Origin: Ustulina deusta | Lineage: Eukaryota > Ascomycota > Sordariomycetes > Xylariales > Xylariaceae | NCBI GenBank assembly: GCA_023159155.1 | Contig: JAJNNX010000043.1 | Location: 434,001 to 498,000, forward strand | Reading direction: 5' to 3' | DNA length: 64,000 nucleotides | Part shown: piece after piece, positions 24,352-35,539 of the stretch | Position numbering within the stretch: the first letter of the stretch is position 1 | Layout of the letters: the number at the start of each line of letters is the position of its first letter | Program-made: the position numbers and the translations under genes | Notes under the pieces: generated by a model | What the model was told of the DNA's origin: nothing | Database searches by the model: none | The model's input: only the letters and a program-made list of their open reading frames with translations

Positions 24352-26745
24352 TTAGAGGCTATTCAGGAGCTTCGAGAGCTTCGCGAAGTTGGGAGACCCT
24401 AGGCCAGTGACCGGATCCCATCCGGCCGAAGCCTTGAAGCCCACCGTGTCGCAGCCGGGATTGCTGCCTACTGTGACGTCGTTGAAGACCTCGGGGTGGG
24501 CATACAAGATGGGGTTCACGAAGCCGAGAGTGGGCTTATTCGCCTTGAGGCGTTCCTCGTTGACGAGTGTGAGCACGGCACCCCAGACCGGCGCCGACAA
24601 CGAGGTGCCACCCACGAGGTACCACACACCGCCACCGAGCACAAGCTGCCGGTCGCCCACTGCGCCGACGTCCGGGTAGGCTCGGCCGAGGCGGTTGTAC
24701 ACGCCCGTCTTGATATGCGAGAAGTCGCTGTCGCGCGGGAACTGGCTATAGCTCTCGAACGGCAGGGTCTTGCCCACCGTGTCGACGTATTTGTTCACCT
24801 GAAGCGCCTGGTACACCGGCTGCGGGAAGATGTTGCTAAAGCCTCCGCCGCTGGGGAACCGGGTTGTCGCCACCTCGTTCAGCTTCTCGTACGGTGTCGC
24901 GGGGGTGCTGTTCGAGAAGCGGTCCCATTCGGTGCTGCCGACCGACAGGACGTAGGGGCACGAGCTGGCATAATCCGGGTAGAAAATTTCAGAGCCGTCG
25001 GCTTTGGTCGGGCAGTAGCCATTGTCGCCCACGCCTGAATCGCCGGATGATATCACGATTGTGGTGCCTTGGAGGGCGAGCCTGCAATGGGTCAGAAGTT
25101 GGTCTAGCGCGCGCATCATGCAGAGGGACAGTTGGACTCCCTAGAGCAATGGCACGAGCCCTTGATGGCGAGTCGGGGAACATTCGGAACGAACATATAA
25201 AAGTTAGGATTTGACTCACTTCAACCACTCGGAACACTGACGCTTCATGTAGAAGTCTGGCAAATCGGACTCGCCACCTCCGTACGAGATCGAAATGACG
25301 TTGGTTGGCTTGTACACACCACACTGGAGCTTGCCCGTGTAGCCGCCGGGGTTATTGTCCGGGTATTGCGGATCCTGACACTCAGGCGTGTTGCAGTCGC
25401 CCTTCTCGCCGAAGGCCGCATAATTACAGTAAGACCCGTCGATGGCGTCTAGGAACGTGTTCCAGAAGCCGTTGAACTCGTAGTCGTGCTCGTAGAATTC
25501 GTCATCTGTTTGGAACAAGACGGTGCCTTGCGGCCAAATGAGTGGCCATGCAGAGTCAAAATCCAGCGACGATTCAAGTCCAACCTCAATGGGGAAAGGC
25601 GAAGGCGTCTCAACCGACCCGATAGCCCCGTCGATCAAGCGCTCCTCGGGGTAGGTACCTGTTGGGACGTTCAGATCGCTAGCACTAGTTAGTTCTTCTG
25701 CTGGGAACGCAGCTTTCTCTAAACGTACGGGTAGAGCGTTTTGAAGAACACGTCCAAGTCCGCCTTGCTGTAATGGTCATCCAAGCTTTCAAAAATGCCA
25801 AGCTGGTTTCCAGGAAACTTGGTCGATCCCTTTGGCAAGTTGTACTGAGCTATACCATCACATGAGCATCACGAAGAGATGACAGGGAGAAATCACGAGC
25901 CTACCTCTGGTGCACTCGGCAGTGACGTAGATGGAGCACGTGGTTGAGTTTGGTTGAGGGAATGCCGACAGCTGGGTGATGAAAGGGCGTACATCATTCT
26001 TGAAGCTACTACGCTTCATCTTTTTCTCTCTGGCTGCATGCTGCCTCGAACGTAACCTGGTGCCCGGGGTCACGTAGTCAACGTGTTCTTGGATCTTTGA
26101 AGGAATATGGTAGGATTCGGTAGACATGTCATTGCTCCCGTCGGAGTGCTCCCATACGTAGAAGTCTGCGAACAATAGATCTTCCACTTCATCAGTCGTC
26201 GCGTCAAATTGGATCCACTAAGTGACACTGTGTGTTAGCCTCGACGAGATTGACACCAACAACTGGGGGCTGCCGATGCTGAATTACCTGTTTGTTTGCC
26301 GACAGAGTGATGCGGTCCGTGGAAATGCCTGCAGCCTGTAGCCAGTTTCGAACAACATCGACGCTAGATTCATGAGGAGCGAAGAGATCGATGACTTCTT
26401 GGGCGCTCATATGCTTTCCGTAATTCGGGGACTCGGGGTTCGAACTGGTACTCTAGATCAATTCTTATCCCCCATACGCCACATGCTGTCGGGCGCCTCT
26501 TACATGTCCATCAGCTTGTCATGGCCGGCGTCCAAGTTGGATTGCTTCAAGCCAATACGCATAGGAAGCACGGCATTGGCTGGCACCTTCGCTTTCTTCG
26601 TCCACATATGGCCCCAATGAGGAGCATGGCGCTCGTGAAGGCTATGAGTCGACGGAACCTCACGCCGCTTCAGGGTGACTGGACTAGCCACAGCCTCTAG
26701 GGCTAGCCCGGCCGTGAGGGCTGTGAGGAGCGAACCGCCAAACAT
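24352..26745 (-). CDS. Secreted sedolisin / tripeptidyl peptidase (MEROPS S53)
   Basis: There are six minus-strand exons: 26504-26745, 26288-26450, 25905-26217, 25729-25849, 25220-25678 and 24352-25081. The introns are 53, 70, 55, 50 and 138 bases. The joined frame has 675 residues. It has a signal peptide (about 1-21), then a long propeptide containing SPNYGKH near residue 90, and then the catalytic domain. Catalytic residues of the sedolisin fold are visible: Glu315 and Asp319 in ESSLD, the oxyanion Asp447 in SSGDSG, and the nucleophile Ser593 in GGTSLSAP. The calcium site is formed by the DVT (634-636) and WDPVTGLG segments near the C-terminus. Such enzymes are autoactivating acid peptidases that cut tripeptides from protein N-termini outside the cell. 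An ATG nine codons upstream (26772) is an alternative start. I preferred 26745 because it gives a standard signal peptide. All key residues are intact. Confidence 0.93.
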
Positions 26746-27531
26746 TTTTACGATTCTAAAGCCGATGGCCACAAAGCCCAGCAGAAAAAAGAAACGCCAG
26801 GAGGTGAGCCATTTATATGTACCCTGCGCGCGATAGCTGTGAGTATCGCTCGAGCAGCGTCATGTCGTCAGCATGCAGCGCGCATTAATGGTGGTGTCTA
26901 TACCCTGGGATCGTATAGATCCCCAATCCAAAGCGCGTATTCGCCGAATGCCCTTGGCGAGCGTAGCTCTCACACCATCTTATCGGTCAAAGTTCTCCAG
27001 AAATATGTAGCTACCCCTGATCTATCGACCATGGCGCGATCTGCCGCTATCTCACCTTCTATTTAGGGCTAGGGAACTTCCTAGATGGGATATACGCCGG
27101 TGTGATCACCGAGGCTTGTAATTACCCCTGTCACTAGTCCATCTTCCTCCATGTAGATTAGGTGGTTGAATTCGTCTGAATAAGCCCTCGTGTTGGCCTG
27201 GCTGGCCCAAGACGCCAGATACAACGGGTCAATCTGTGGGGTTGGCGATCTCTCCAGCCCGAGGTTCAAGCTTTTCCAAGCAATCCAAGACATTAGCATC
27301 GCGCCTCGAAAAGCTTGTCTCAACTGCGACGGGGATACACAAGCTTGGAAATGGGGCTTGGGGGCGCAAGATAGATTTATCCACTACCGCAGCATACTGC
27401 ATGTCATGTGCACACATATTTGAAAGTGCGGTGTAAAGGCTTCTAATACTTTGACATGATGTATGAATATTAGTTTGACGCCAACACACCCTGTTGCTTG
27501 CATATTCATAACGAAAAAAATGCGTGTCTTA
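26746..27531. other. Intergenic upstream of sedolisin gene
   Basis: The part next to 26745 should be the sedolisin promoter. A minus-strand frame at 27081-27323 (80 residues) and an overlapping one at 27229-27489 have no features that I recognise. They may be the debris that begins at the AAA pseudogene. No repeats are seen. Confidence 0.45.
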
Positions 27532-28190
27532 TCAAATCATGACAGATTGGATACTCGACATTCCGTTTGCCATGCAGTGCGATCCTCCGGCGCGCCGAAT
27601 CCACTCATACCCAATCGGACATAACCCCATTTCCTTCAATTTCGCCTTGATCTCCAACGCCTTCTTCATGCGCTCTTCTTTCTTCCCGCCTTCAGCCTCC
27701 GCCAGGCCGCGCTCGACTCGAATAAGCTCCAGGTTTCGCAGCGCTGGCGCTTGAGCTCCTCTCCCTCGTGCGCGCGCCCGTCGTTCGAGTTCGCCCTCTT
27801 TCTGACGCGAGGCGGCCCGTTGCGTTGACGCTTCTCCGCGGCCTCTTTGTCGCGCTGTAGCTGCTGCCACACCTCGTTCGAGACGCCAGCGTCCCGGTGC
27901 GTGACTTGCTTTTTGCGGACTTAGGTTCCGGCGGGGTATCTTCCTCCCCTTCCCTTTCCATGGCAGTCTCCTTCGTGATTGTAGGAGACTTCGGGACGGG
28001 ATGGTTCTCTGTAGTCGGATTGTGCTTGAATTGAAGGGTAGCAGAGTGTTTGGATGAGGGGCTGATCTCGACGCTGTGGCCCTGCTGCTTCGCTCTCTTA
28101 TCATGCTGTCCATGGCGTCTATCACAACCTCATCGGTGACAACTCGGTTGGGCCTTTCTGTTTTGGGCTTATTCAATTTCGAGAAGATGA
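27532..28190 (-). pseudogene. CbxX/CfxQ-type AAA ATPase pseudogene, C-terminal part
   Basis: Fragments match the C-terminal end of the large fungal multi-AAA (CbxX/CfxQ-like) proteins. In gene order they are a post-AAA helix ending VIDAMDSMIRERSSRA (about 28060-28110), then VSNEVWQQLQRDKEAAEKR (27825-27885) in a different frame, then KLKEMGLCPIGYEWI with a downstream His/Cys (about 27575-27625) back in the first frame. So at least two frameshifts separate pieces of what should be one reading frame. The charged coiled-coil between them is scrambled. No start or splice arrangement restores it. The family's cellular role is poorly known. Confidence 0.75.
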
Positions 28191-28682
28191 GATCGTTGAC
28201 CGTTTGACGAAAGACCGCTATCAAAACATGATTTTGGTTATCTTGGCTGGTTACAACAATGGCAGCAATCGTCTAATGAACCAGAATCCTGGGCTTATTA
28301 GTCGATTCCCAGAAACGATTTCATTTCATCACTTGCCACCAAGACGTTGTGGTGATCTACTATTGCAGCATCTGTCCACGAAGAAAGTTGACACGCACAC
28401 TTAGATGCATCGCCTACTCTTGATGGCAAGCTGTTGAGTCTATTTGGTACATTAGTTCAAACATCCTCCGAGGGAAATGCACGAGACGTAAAGAATATAG
28501 CGAAGGCGATCCATCGCTTCCTTTGCGAAGCGACCTTCCGCGAGCCTGTACGCTTTGCCGGCAAAGAGCACACGACCCAATGCTTCGTCGAATTTCTTCT
28601 GGACCCTAGGGCCTGTCTAGCCTACGTACTGTCTGATAAGATCGATCGCAAAGCATTCCACCACCCTAGCCTCGGCAAGTAG
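28185..28682 (+). pseudogene. Inverted internal segment of the same AAA ATPase pseudogene
   Basis: The plus strand reads DEIVDRLTKDRYQNMILVIL, then AGYNNGSNRLMNQNPGLISR and FPETISF. This is the sensor-1/arginine-finger half of a CbxX/CfxQ AAA domain. After a stop at 28402-28404 and a frame change comes GNARDVKNIAKAIHRF, the conserved segment that follows that domain. Both flanking pieces of the same protein type lie on the minus strand, and these residues belong between them, so this roughly 0.5 kb segment is inverted in place. Walker A and B of this domain are absent. Confidence 0.75.
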
Positions 28683-29415
28683 TCCGAGCCTGTTTGGCTG
28701 TTTCTCCAGCACGGAATCCTTGTTGCTTGCGCTTGAGGTCAAGGATACTTCGAAGTTCCGAGTCATTGTAATCATCGAAGACAAACGCCGAGGACATGAG
28801 GAAACGTCGTGCTAAACCAGGATTGACTTTCTGGAACATTTCTTCCATCTGTACTGGGTATCCAAGAAGTAGCATACACCTATCCTCTACGACGGTGGAT
28901 TGCACTTCGGCAACAATCGTGTCAATAAAAGCGGTTTTGTAAGGATTGTTTATTCCGCCTGAACTGGACAGGCCGCTAGCGACCATGCATGCCTTATCAA
29001 CAATGAGCACTTTACCTTTCGTCGGTTCTAGGATTGATTTCGTATCTTTTTCCGATCGTCCTAGAGCGCCGCCTACAAAGTCGGCAGGGTTTTTGACAAT
29101 GACTTCCCCATTGTTGAGTAGCCCAAGTGCCACTAGGATTGTACCGTACAGCTTGGCGGCATGACTGGGTTCGGGACCTATGATGCCAATCTTCCGCAGC
29201 AGTAAATCGTCCGGATCGTCCCCACGTTGCCTACTCCTATGAAGCCTGTCGGCTTGCCTTCTTATTGGGCTAGAAAGGATGTTATGGACCTCCCGCGCGT
29301 CGCCGAAACCTTCATGGCCACGACTGCGGCCAATACGACATAAGGCGATCTGCACGTAAAGTCCCCTGGCGCCACCTTTGATCTTTAAACGACCACGACC
29401 AAAGAATTTCCTGTC
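28666..29415 (-). pseudogene. CbxX/CfxQ-type AAA ATPase pseudogene, upstream AAA domain
   Basis: The minus strand is open for about 230 residues. It reads the inter-domain linker GHEGFGDAREVHNIL and DDPDDLLLRKIGIIGPEPS, then jumps directly to AKLYGTILVALGLLNNGEV and LLLGYPVQMEEMFQKVNPGL with the arginine-finger ARRF. In intact relatives about 70 residues, including the Walker A GNPGTGKT, lie between GPEPS and KLYG. They are missing here (near 29155) without a frame change. The Walker B motif reads VLIVDKA instead of V-I-D-E-A, so the catalytic Glu is Lys (28993-28995). Family resemblance fades upstream of about 29415, where an in-frame stop and AT-rich DNA follow. This copy could not hydrolyse ATP. 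Confidence 0.8.
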
Positions 29416-30028
29416 TATTTATGGTGGCTGATATGAAGCAGCTCATTGTCTTTGTAGTCCTGATAGTCTAGGTAGATTAGGAGGCGACTTACAACAAGGA
29501 CTTATAATAAGGGCCTAGAACTTACTTATATTTAGCTAATAGTTTTCTAGGGGTCTTGAAGTCCATAATTTGTTTTCTATTGTTGTTAAGAATCTATAGC
29601 TATTCCTATAGCTAACATAGCTTAATTATAACTTTATTAATGCTTTTAATATATCAAGAAACTATGAGGTTATAAGGTGTTAAAAATAAAAGGTATGACT
29701 TTATATAATATATTAGCTAAAAAAGTACTAGATAACAGACCTATATTTAGGATACTAGGGCCCTTATATAAATTGGCCTAACATGCGTGTTACTGCAACA
29801 TATTAATAACATCAATAGATCACGGAATACAACCCACTATATAACATCGCTTATATCTAATACGGGGGGCCCAATTAGGAACCCTCCATCTATTGGCTGT
29901 CTAACATGCAGCTTTAAACTGATACCGGCTATAAAGCAGGCAGAAGCACCACCTGAAGTGGAAAAAGCTACCCTAGCAGTCTCTAATCCATAACTCACTT
30001 GTAGCATCAACAAGTCACACAAGCGGCC
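29416..30028. other. AT-rich transition zone
   Basis: Composition drifts toward AT-rich, with partial loss of CA/TG between 29480 and 29780, then recovers. A short frame at 29787-29993 has no recognisable domain. I see no gene or clear repeat. This could be a small RIP-affected relic. Confidence 0.45.
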
Positions 30029-30803
30029 TCCCAAACCAAGAGCCTACGCCATTCCACAAACTTACCTAGTATAAATACTAGTAAAAAGGCAGCCCTATCA
30101 CTAGCAAACCTTGCCCTTAAAAACAAGCCAAAGGTGTCTAACCCCCCAGTCCCTGCTAATGGGTATAACGAGGCAATTGGAAACGGTCATCAAACAGTTA
30201 ATTTAGTTTCTGCCGTTGTTGAACTGGTTGGCCAGCCACTTAGTTCAGCATGGACAAGGAGACAAGCTCGTGCGGCGCTCCGCAGCGGTCTCGGAGAATG
30301 GGCTGAAGAAGCTTTTCACTCAAACAATAACTGCCAGCAACCTGTCCTTCAGGAAGAGGCATTCGTGACACATCTGATTGAGAACCAAGCGACGTTTCGT
30401 CCATCTGGGTCGTGTAACGCCACCTTTGCCTGGGCGAAGCTGCTTTATTCCTTAGACATTCGACCCGGCAGCAACATTATCGAATGGCAGCCATTGGGGA
30501 CGGATGCTGACCCGAACGAATCAGGTAATACCATCGAACTCGAGCTCGAGGGACCAGTTCTTTGTCATATCGCCAATCTCTACCAAATCTATGACCGCCC
30601 CTATGGCGCTTCACTACTGCAACTTGAGGATCAGGGAGTAACGTGACGATTTTCTTTTGGGGCCTTAACTATCCACCCCGGACACAATGGTAGTGGAGGC
30701 AATAATACCGCTGGGGCAATCTCGGAGCCAAGGTCGTGGACTGCCACACTCAGGCCCTATTCAAACAAGGCGCTTTCGGCAACCTAACAGCCATTCGTGA
30801 CAA
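30029..30803 (+). pseudogene. Relic of an unidentified fungal protein with in-frame stop
   Basis: The frame is open from about 30008 to 30643, but no ATG occurs in it; the longest listing begins with GTG, which is not a normal nuclear start. Recognisable protein-like sequence runs from about 30160, including a WAKLLYSL segment and NTIELELEGPVLCHIANLYQ. The TGA at 30644-30646 interrupts the frame, and the same frame continues in protein-like style (RFSFGALTIHPGHNGSGGN, SWTATLRP) to a TAA near 30803. CGA to TGA is the C-to-T change that RIP makes. It is therefore probably a gene fragment that lost its start and gained a stop. I do not recognise the family. It could be one exon of a spliced gene if the TGA were inside an intron. 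Confidence 0.5.
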
Positions 30804-30991
30804 AATTTGAAAATTATCTTAGCTGGTCTAACGGCCCTCTCCCCTTTAAGCCCACCTTTCCTTTTATTTATCATCCGTACGCAAGCTACTATTAATAGCA
30901 TTGCAGATAACATACCAAAAACACTAATAGCGCTAAATTTTAGCTAATTTTTATAAAACACCAAAAGTTTAATTAGTAATAATATTTAGCC
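30804..30991. other. Right edge of gene island
   Basis: This is 188 bases of mixed composition that end exactly where an inverted family-A LTR begins. No gene is seen. Confidence 0.5.
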
Positions 30992-31056
30992 TGTCATAAT
31001 CAGTCAAGTAAAGCTTTTATAGCTAGTTTATTAATACTATAGACAAAGACTTTAAG

Positions 31057-31089
<33 letters not shown>

Positions 31090-31231
31090 TAAAGTTTATA
31101 AAATAAATAAATATAGATTTTGTATATATAGCTATAGAGTTATAAGTTAATTTATATATAGATTTTTTATTTTATTGCTATATAAGTTTAAAGTTCTTGC
31201 AAGTTTTGCTAAAATTATATTAATTATTATA
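30992..31231 (-). repeat. Family A 3' LTR (copy B, inverted)
   Basis: This 240-base LTR is the reverse complement of the one at 9372-9608. It begins TGTCATAATCAGTCAAGTAAAG, equivalent to the TGACTGATCGTGACA end of the other copy, and includes a long A run near 31057-31087. It closes the gene island on the right, so both edges of the island are 3' LTR ends of the same family pointing inward. Confidence 0.8.
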
Positions 31232-31584
31232 CTACTTTTTTTTAAAACTAAAAGTTTAAATATAGTTTTAACTTAAAATTATTAATAATATTAAGTTTAT
31301 ATAGTTTTTTTATATTATATTGCTTTATTATTATTTTTATAATTATTTATAAATTTATTAGCTATTATTATATATATTTATTTTTATAATTTTATAAAAA
31401 GTTTAAATAATTTTTTATAAGTTTTATAAAATTAGTTAAGCTTAATTAATATATTTTTAAAATTTTAAATTATATACTAAATATTATTAAAATTATAGCT
31501 TTTTTAAATAATTTAATATTATAGTTTTTTATTTTTTTTATATATTTTTAATTATTTAATTTGTTTAATTTTAAACTTTGTTTT

Positions 31585-31722
31585 TATAACGGTTAGTATA
31601 GTTTTAGCAAGACCTGTAAGAACTCTAGACCTATATAGCAATAAAATAAGAAATCTATGTATGGACCAACCTATAATTCTATAGCTATATATATAAAATT
31701 TATATTTATTTATTTTATAAAC
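31585..31722 (+). repeat. Family A 5' LTR, left part
   Basis: It begins TATAACGGTTAGTATAG and is broken after TAAAC at 31722 by the nested gypsy element. It continues at 38513-38609 after the duplicated TAAAC. The rejoined length is about 235 bases, matching the other LTRs of the family. Confidence 0.8.
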
Positions 31723-31947
31723 AGTTACGGCTGGCTGGCTGGCTGGCCTACTGACCCCTTATCGATAAGGGAACCCATGGGTGGCACGGGCCACCCATTG
31801 CGCACACAACCATCCAACCGTATATATATAAATCTCTCCACATATTATTTGTACTTAGTTTCCTTTTTTTTTTTTTTTTTCACGATTAATATATATTTAG
31901 AACCTTAATTAGAAGCTTTGCCTTTTAAAAAAATACTTACCGTAATA
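31723..31947 (+). repeat. Gypsy 5' LTR (225 bases)
   Basis: It begins AGTTACGGCTGGCTGGCT and ends CCGTAATA. It retains GC-rich words such as CCCATGGGTGGCACGGGCC, so it is less mutated than the element body and than the 3' LTR. Confidence 0.88.
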
Positions 31948-33722
31948 ATCGTAAGATCTATACAACTTTAAAAAAGCTTAAGAAGCTTTATATTTTATTT
32001 AAATAATTAATACTAGGCTGACTTTTAACCCTAGCCTTTGGAAGACCAATTGCGCTTTCTAACTAACCCTACTAATTAATACTAAAGCTAAAATTTCTAG
32101 TTAAAATAACAAATTATGAACCCTAAACAAGATTTATTGCTAATAGCGCGTAATAATAACCCTAACATAAATGACCCGAACCCTCTATAGAGTAACCCGG
32201 CTAGCAAACTATTATTAGCGCCTGCTAACAAGGCAGTACGCTTTGATTTTGCAAGTTTTATAGATCTATATTTGTGTTCCAACAAGATCCCCGCGACTAA
32301 TATAAATAAACGCTTGTCTAGGGCTATACTAATACGTACGCTAGCTAAGTCCTATATTATAAGTTATAAAAATAATAATAATAAATTTTATAATATTTCT
32401 AAAAAACTTTATTAGCTAATCTATAAGTAATACTAATAAGCTATTAATAGTAATAATTTTATAAATATTTAATATAACCTTATAATAAACTAAATCTAAA
32501 AAAATATATTAATTAAAGTTTATAATTTAACTGTTTTAATAAAGCGTAGTAACGTTTATATTTTTTATTTTAAGTTAGCAACTAATAAAAAAAAAACAAT
32601 CTATTTAAAATTTAAAAGTTTAATAAATTAAAAAATATTTAATAAAGTTTATTAAACTAACTAAAAAGTTTTGTTTAAAAAAATATATTTTTAAGCTATT
32701 ATAGCAAAAGCTTAAGATCTTACTGCTTAAAATCTATACTAATTAGCAATAGTAATAAATTTAAACCTAGATGTTATAATAGTTTGTTTTAAAAAATTTA
32801 ATAATAAGAACTTAGAACGTTTTAAAGCAGTAGGCAATTAAGTTAACTCTTTCTAAAAAGAACTTAAAAAAAAAAAAACCAAACTAGCTAAGTTTAATTA
32901 ATTAGTAACTAACCTAGTAATTTATACCTAAAGCGTTATTTTAGGTTTTATTATTTTAGGAGTTATAATAAAAAGTAGCCGTAAGAAATTGGCTAAAATT
33001 AAAGTTCTAATTTTTTATAACAAAAACTCAAAAAATAAAGTTATTTTTTAAGTTTAGTACTAATTTTAGTTAAACCGCTTTTATACTAATAATAATTAGT
33101 TTAGTAATAATACTATAAAAATAGCTAATATTAAATCTTATTTAAAAAGTATAGTTATAAAAGATTTTTAGCTATATTTAAATAATATATATCTGGACTA
33201 TATTAAGAAGTCCGAAAAGCTAATAATATATTTTATTTAATAATATTTGGACCTGAACAAAAAGTAGAAGTTTTGCGTTAAGTTTAAAAAGTTAGAACTA
33301 AAATTTTTGGCCGAGTTCTAAAGCTTTAAGAACTTTTTTGTCCGATTGGCTAGTAAGCAGCAAATTGCTAAATTTTTATAAAAAAAAAATTTTATAAAAA
33401 AATTATATTTAGCAGATTAAAGAACTAAATAATTAATTAATATTTTAATAATAAGTATAACTTTAAAGCGTTTATTTTTTATTATAAATAGTTAATATAT
33501 AATATATTAAAAACAAATGTAGCTATAAAATAACGCAAGAATGCTACTGCAGCGGCCCTTAGTAGTAATACTAGATGTTTTAGCTATATAAATCTTACCC
33601 CGAATAATACGTAAAAATCTTAAACTAGTAGTAATTCTAATACTAAAGCTTTAGCTAATACTAAGCAATCTTATTTAAAGCTTAGCTTTAATAAAATAAA
33701 ACGTTTAATAAAAGAAAAATAA

Positions 33723-33767
33723 TGCTTTATATGCTATAAAAAAGGATATTATACTAAGGACTATTTT
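33723..33767 (+). other. RIP-altered gag zinc knuckle of the gypsy element
   Basis: The frame reads C-F-I-C-Y-K-K-G-Y-Y-T-K-D-Y. In a working CCHC knuckle (C-x2-C-x4-H-x4-C) the ninth residue is His and the fourteenth Cys. Here both are Tyr, the outcome of CAY to TAY and TGY to TAY transitions. Confidence 0.65.
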
Positions 33768-35515
33768 TTTATAAAAAAACTAAAACTAATAGATAAAGAA
33801 CAGAAGGTATAGCTTGCTGCGCTATTTATAAAATATAAATAGGAGGACTTACTAAAAAAAAGTATTAAAATAGACAAAGCAAGAAAAGTCTAGCTTTAAG
33901 GAATATATACTTTTTTTTAAAAAACTTGTTAGCTAAGCTAAACATTAATAATATAAAAGATTTTTTAACCCTATTTCTAAGAGGAGATTTTTTTATTATA
34001 ACTTATATATTAATATTAAATAGAACTATTATTATTATAAAAAATATTTTTATTAATATAAAAGTAAATAAATATATTTTTGTAAACTTTTGTTTTATAA
34101 AACTTATTTTGTTTAAACTAAATATTATAGTTATAAATAATTTTTTGGAACAAATAGTTTTAAAATATAATGCCTAATTTTAATAGAGCATTAAAAAAGC
34201 TATTATAGTAGACTTTTGTTTATAAAATAAGATTTTTAAAAATGTTTTATTAATTAAAATTAAAATAAAATACGAACTATTAATTAAAAAAATGTTTTAT
34301 AAAATATATAATATTTTATCTAACTTATAAAAAAAGTGCTATGTTTTTTTGCTTAATCTGCTTTTAAAAAACTATAAAAAAATAAAAAAGAAGAAAATTT
34401 TTATAACGCAATACTTTGTTTATATATTTAACTGCGTTAAGCTAGGATTTATATATTTTTTTTTTAGGGATTTATAGACTTTGTGTAATAAGCTAACTTA
34501 AGTGCTACTTAACTTTTTAATTGCTACGTGCGAGAAGCAAGTAAAGTAGGCCAATTTTATAGTCTTACCCGATTTTTAATAAAAAAAACCTATATTAGAC
34601 CTTATGTTAGAGGAAATATAAAAAATGAACTGTTAATTAGCTATTGCTAAAACAGATTCTGAACCTTTATATATGCTTTTATTAAAAAAAACAGAATAGC
34701 TATATAATGCTTAGGGACTGTACTAGTTATAGAGGGACGCAATTGGATAATATAAGTATTGGCCTATTATTAATATTATTATTATTAGTGCTGTATTTTT
34801 TTTTAGCGTGTTTAAATATAAAAAAATTAAAGTTTATGTTATAAATATTTGTAAAATTAATATAGTTATTTATAATAAAAAAAAAAAAGATATTTTTAGA
34901 TAAAAAAAAAAAGAGCTAAAGCGTAAAGCTTAAGAGCTAGTCCTTAAAAAGTACTAGGATTTATTTAGAACTTTTAATAAGGTTAATTCTAACGAACTAT
35001 TTTTTAATTAATTAATTAACTATTATATTAAATTTATACTTAGTAAAAATACTAAAGATTTTATAAACAGTCTTTTATATTATATATTTTTAAAAGAATT
35101 AAAAGCTTTAAAAAAATATGTAGTAGATAACTTATAGAAAAGGTTTATTAAGCTTAGGAATGCTTTTTTTGTTGCTTTAGTACTTTTTATTTTAAAACTA
35201 AATAGCGGTTTTTATTTTTATATAAATTATTATAAAATTAAAGCTTTGTTAAAAAAAAATAGATATTTATTGCTACTAATTAAAAAAACTTTATTTTATA
35301 TTTTAAAAGCTAAAATTTTTATAAAAATTAATATTTAATAAACGTTTTACTATATATAAATATATTTTAATTATAAAAACTTTATTATTTTTAAAATATA
35401 TTATAGATTATTTAAGTATAAAGTACTGCTTTTTGGTTTATTAAATAGCTTTGCTATTTTTTAATAATATATAAATAATATTCTAAGCGAATATTTAAAT
35501 AATTTTTATAATATA

Positions 35516-35539
35516 TATATTAATAATATGCTAATTTAT
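35516..35539 (+). other. RIP-altered reverse transcriptase active site of the gypsy element
   Basis: The frame reads Y-I-N-N-M-L-I-Y at the position of the Y-L-D-D-I-L-I-Y box. It is preceded by FGLLNSFAIF, the decayed FGLTNAPATF motif. Both catalytic Asp are Asn. Confidence 0.75.
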
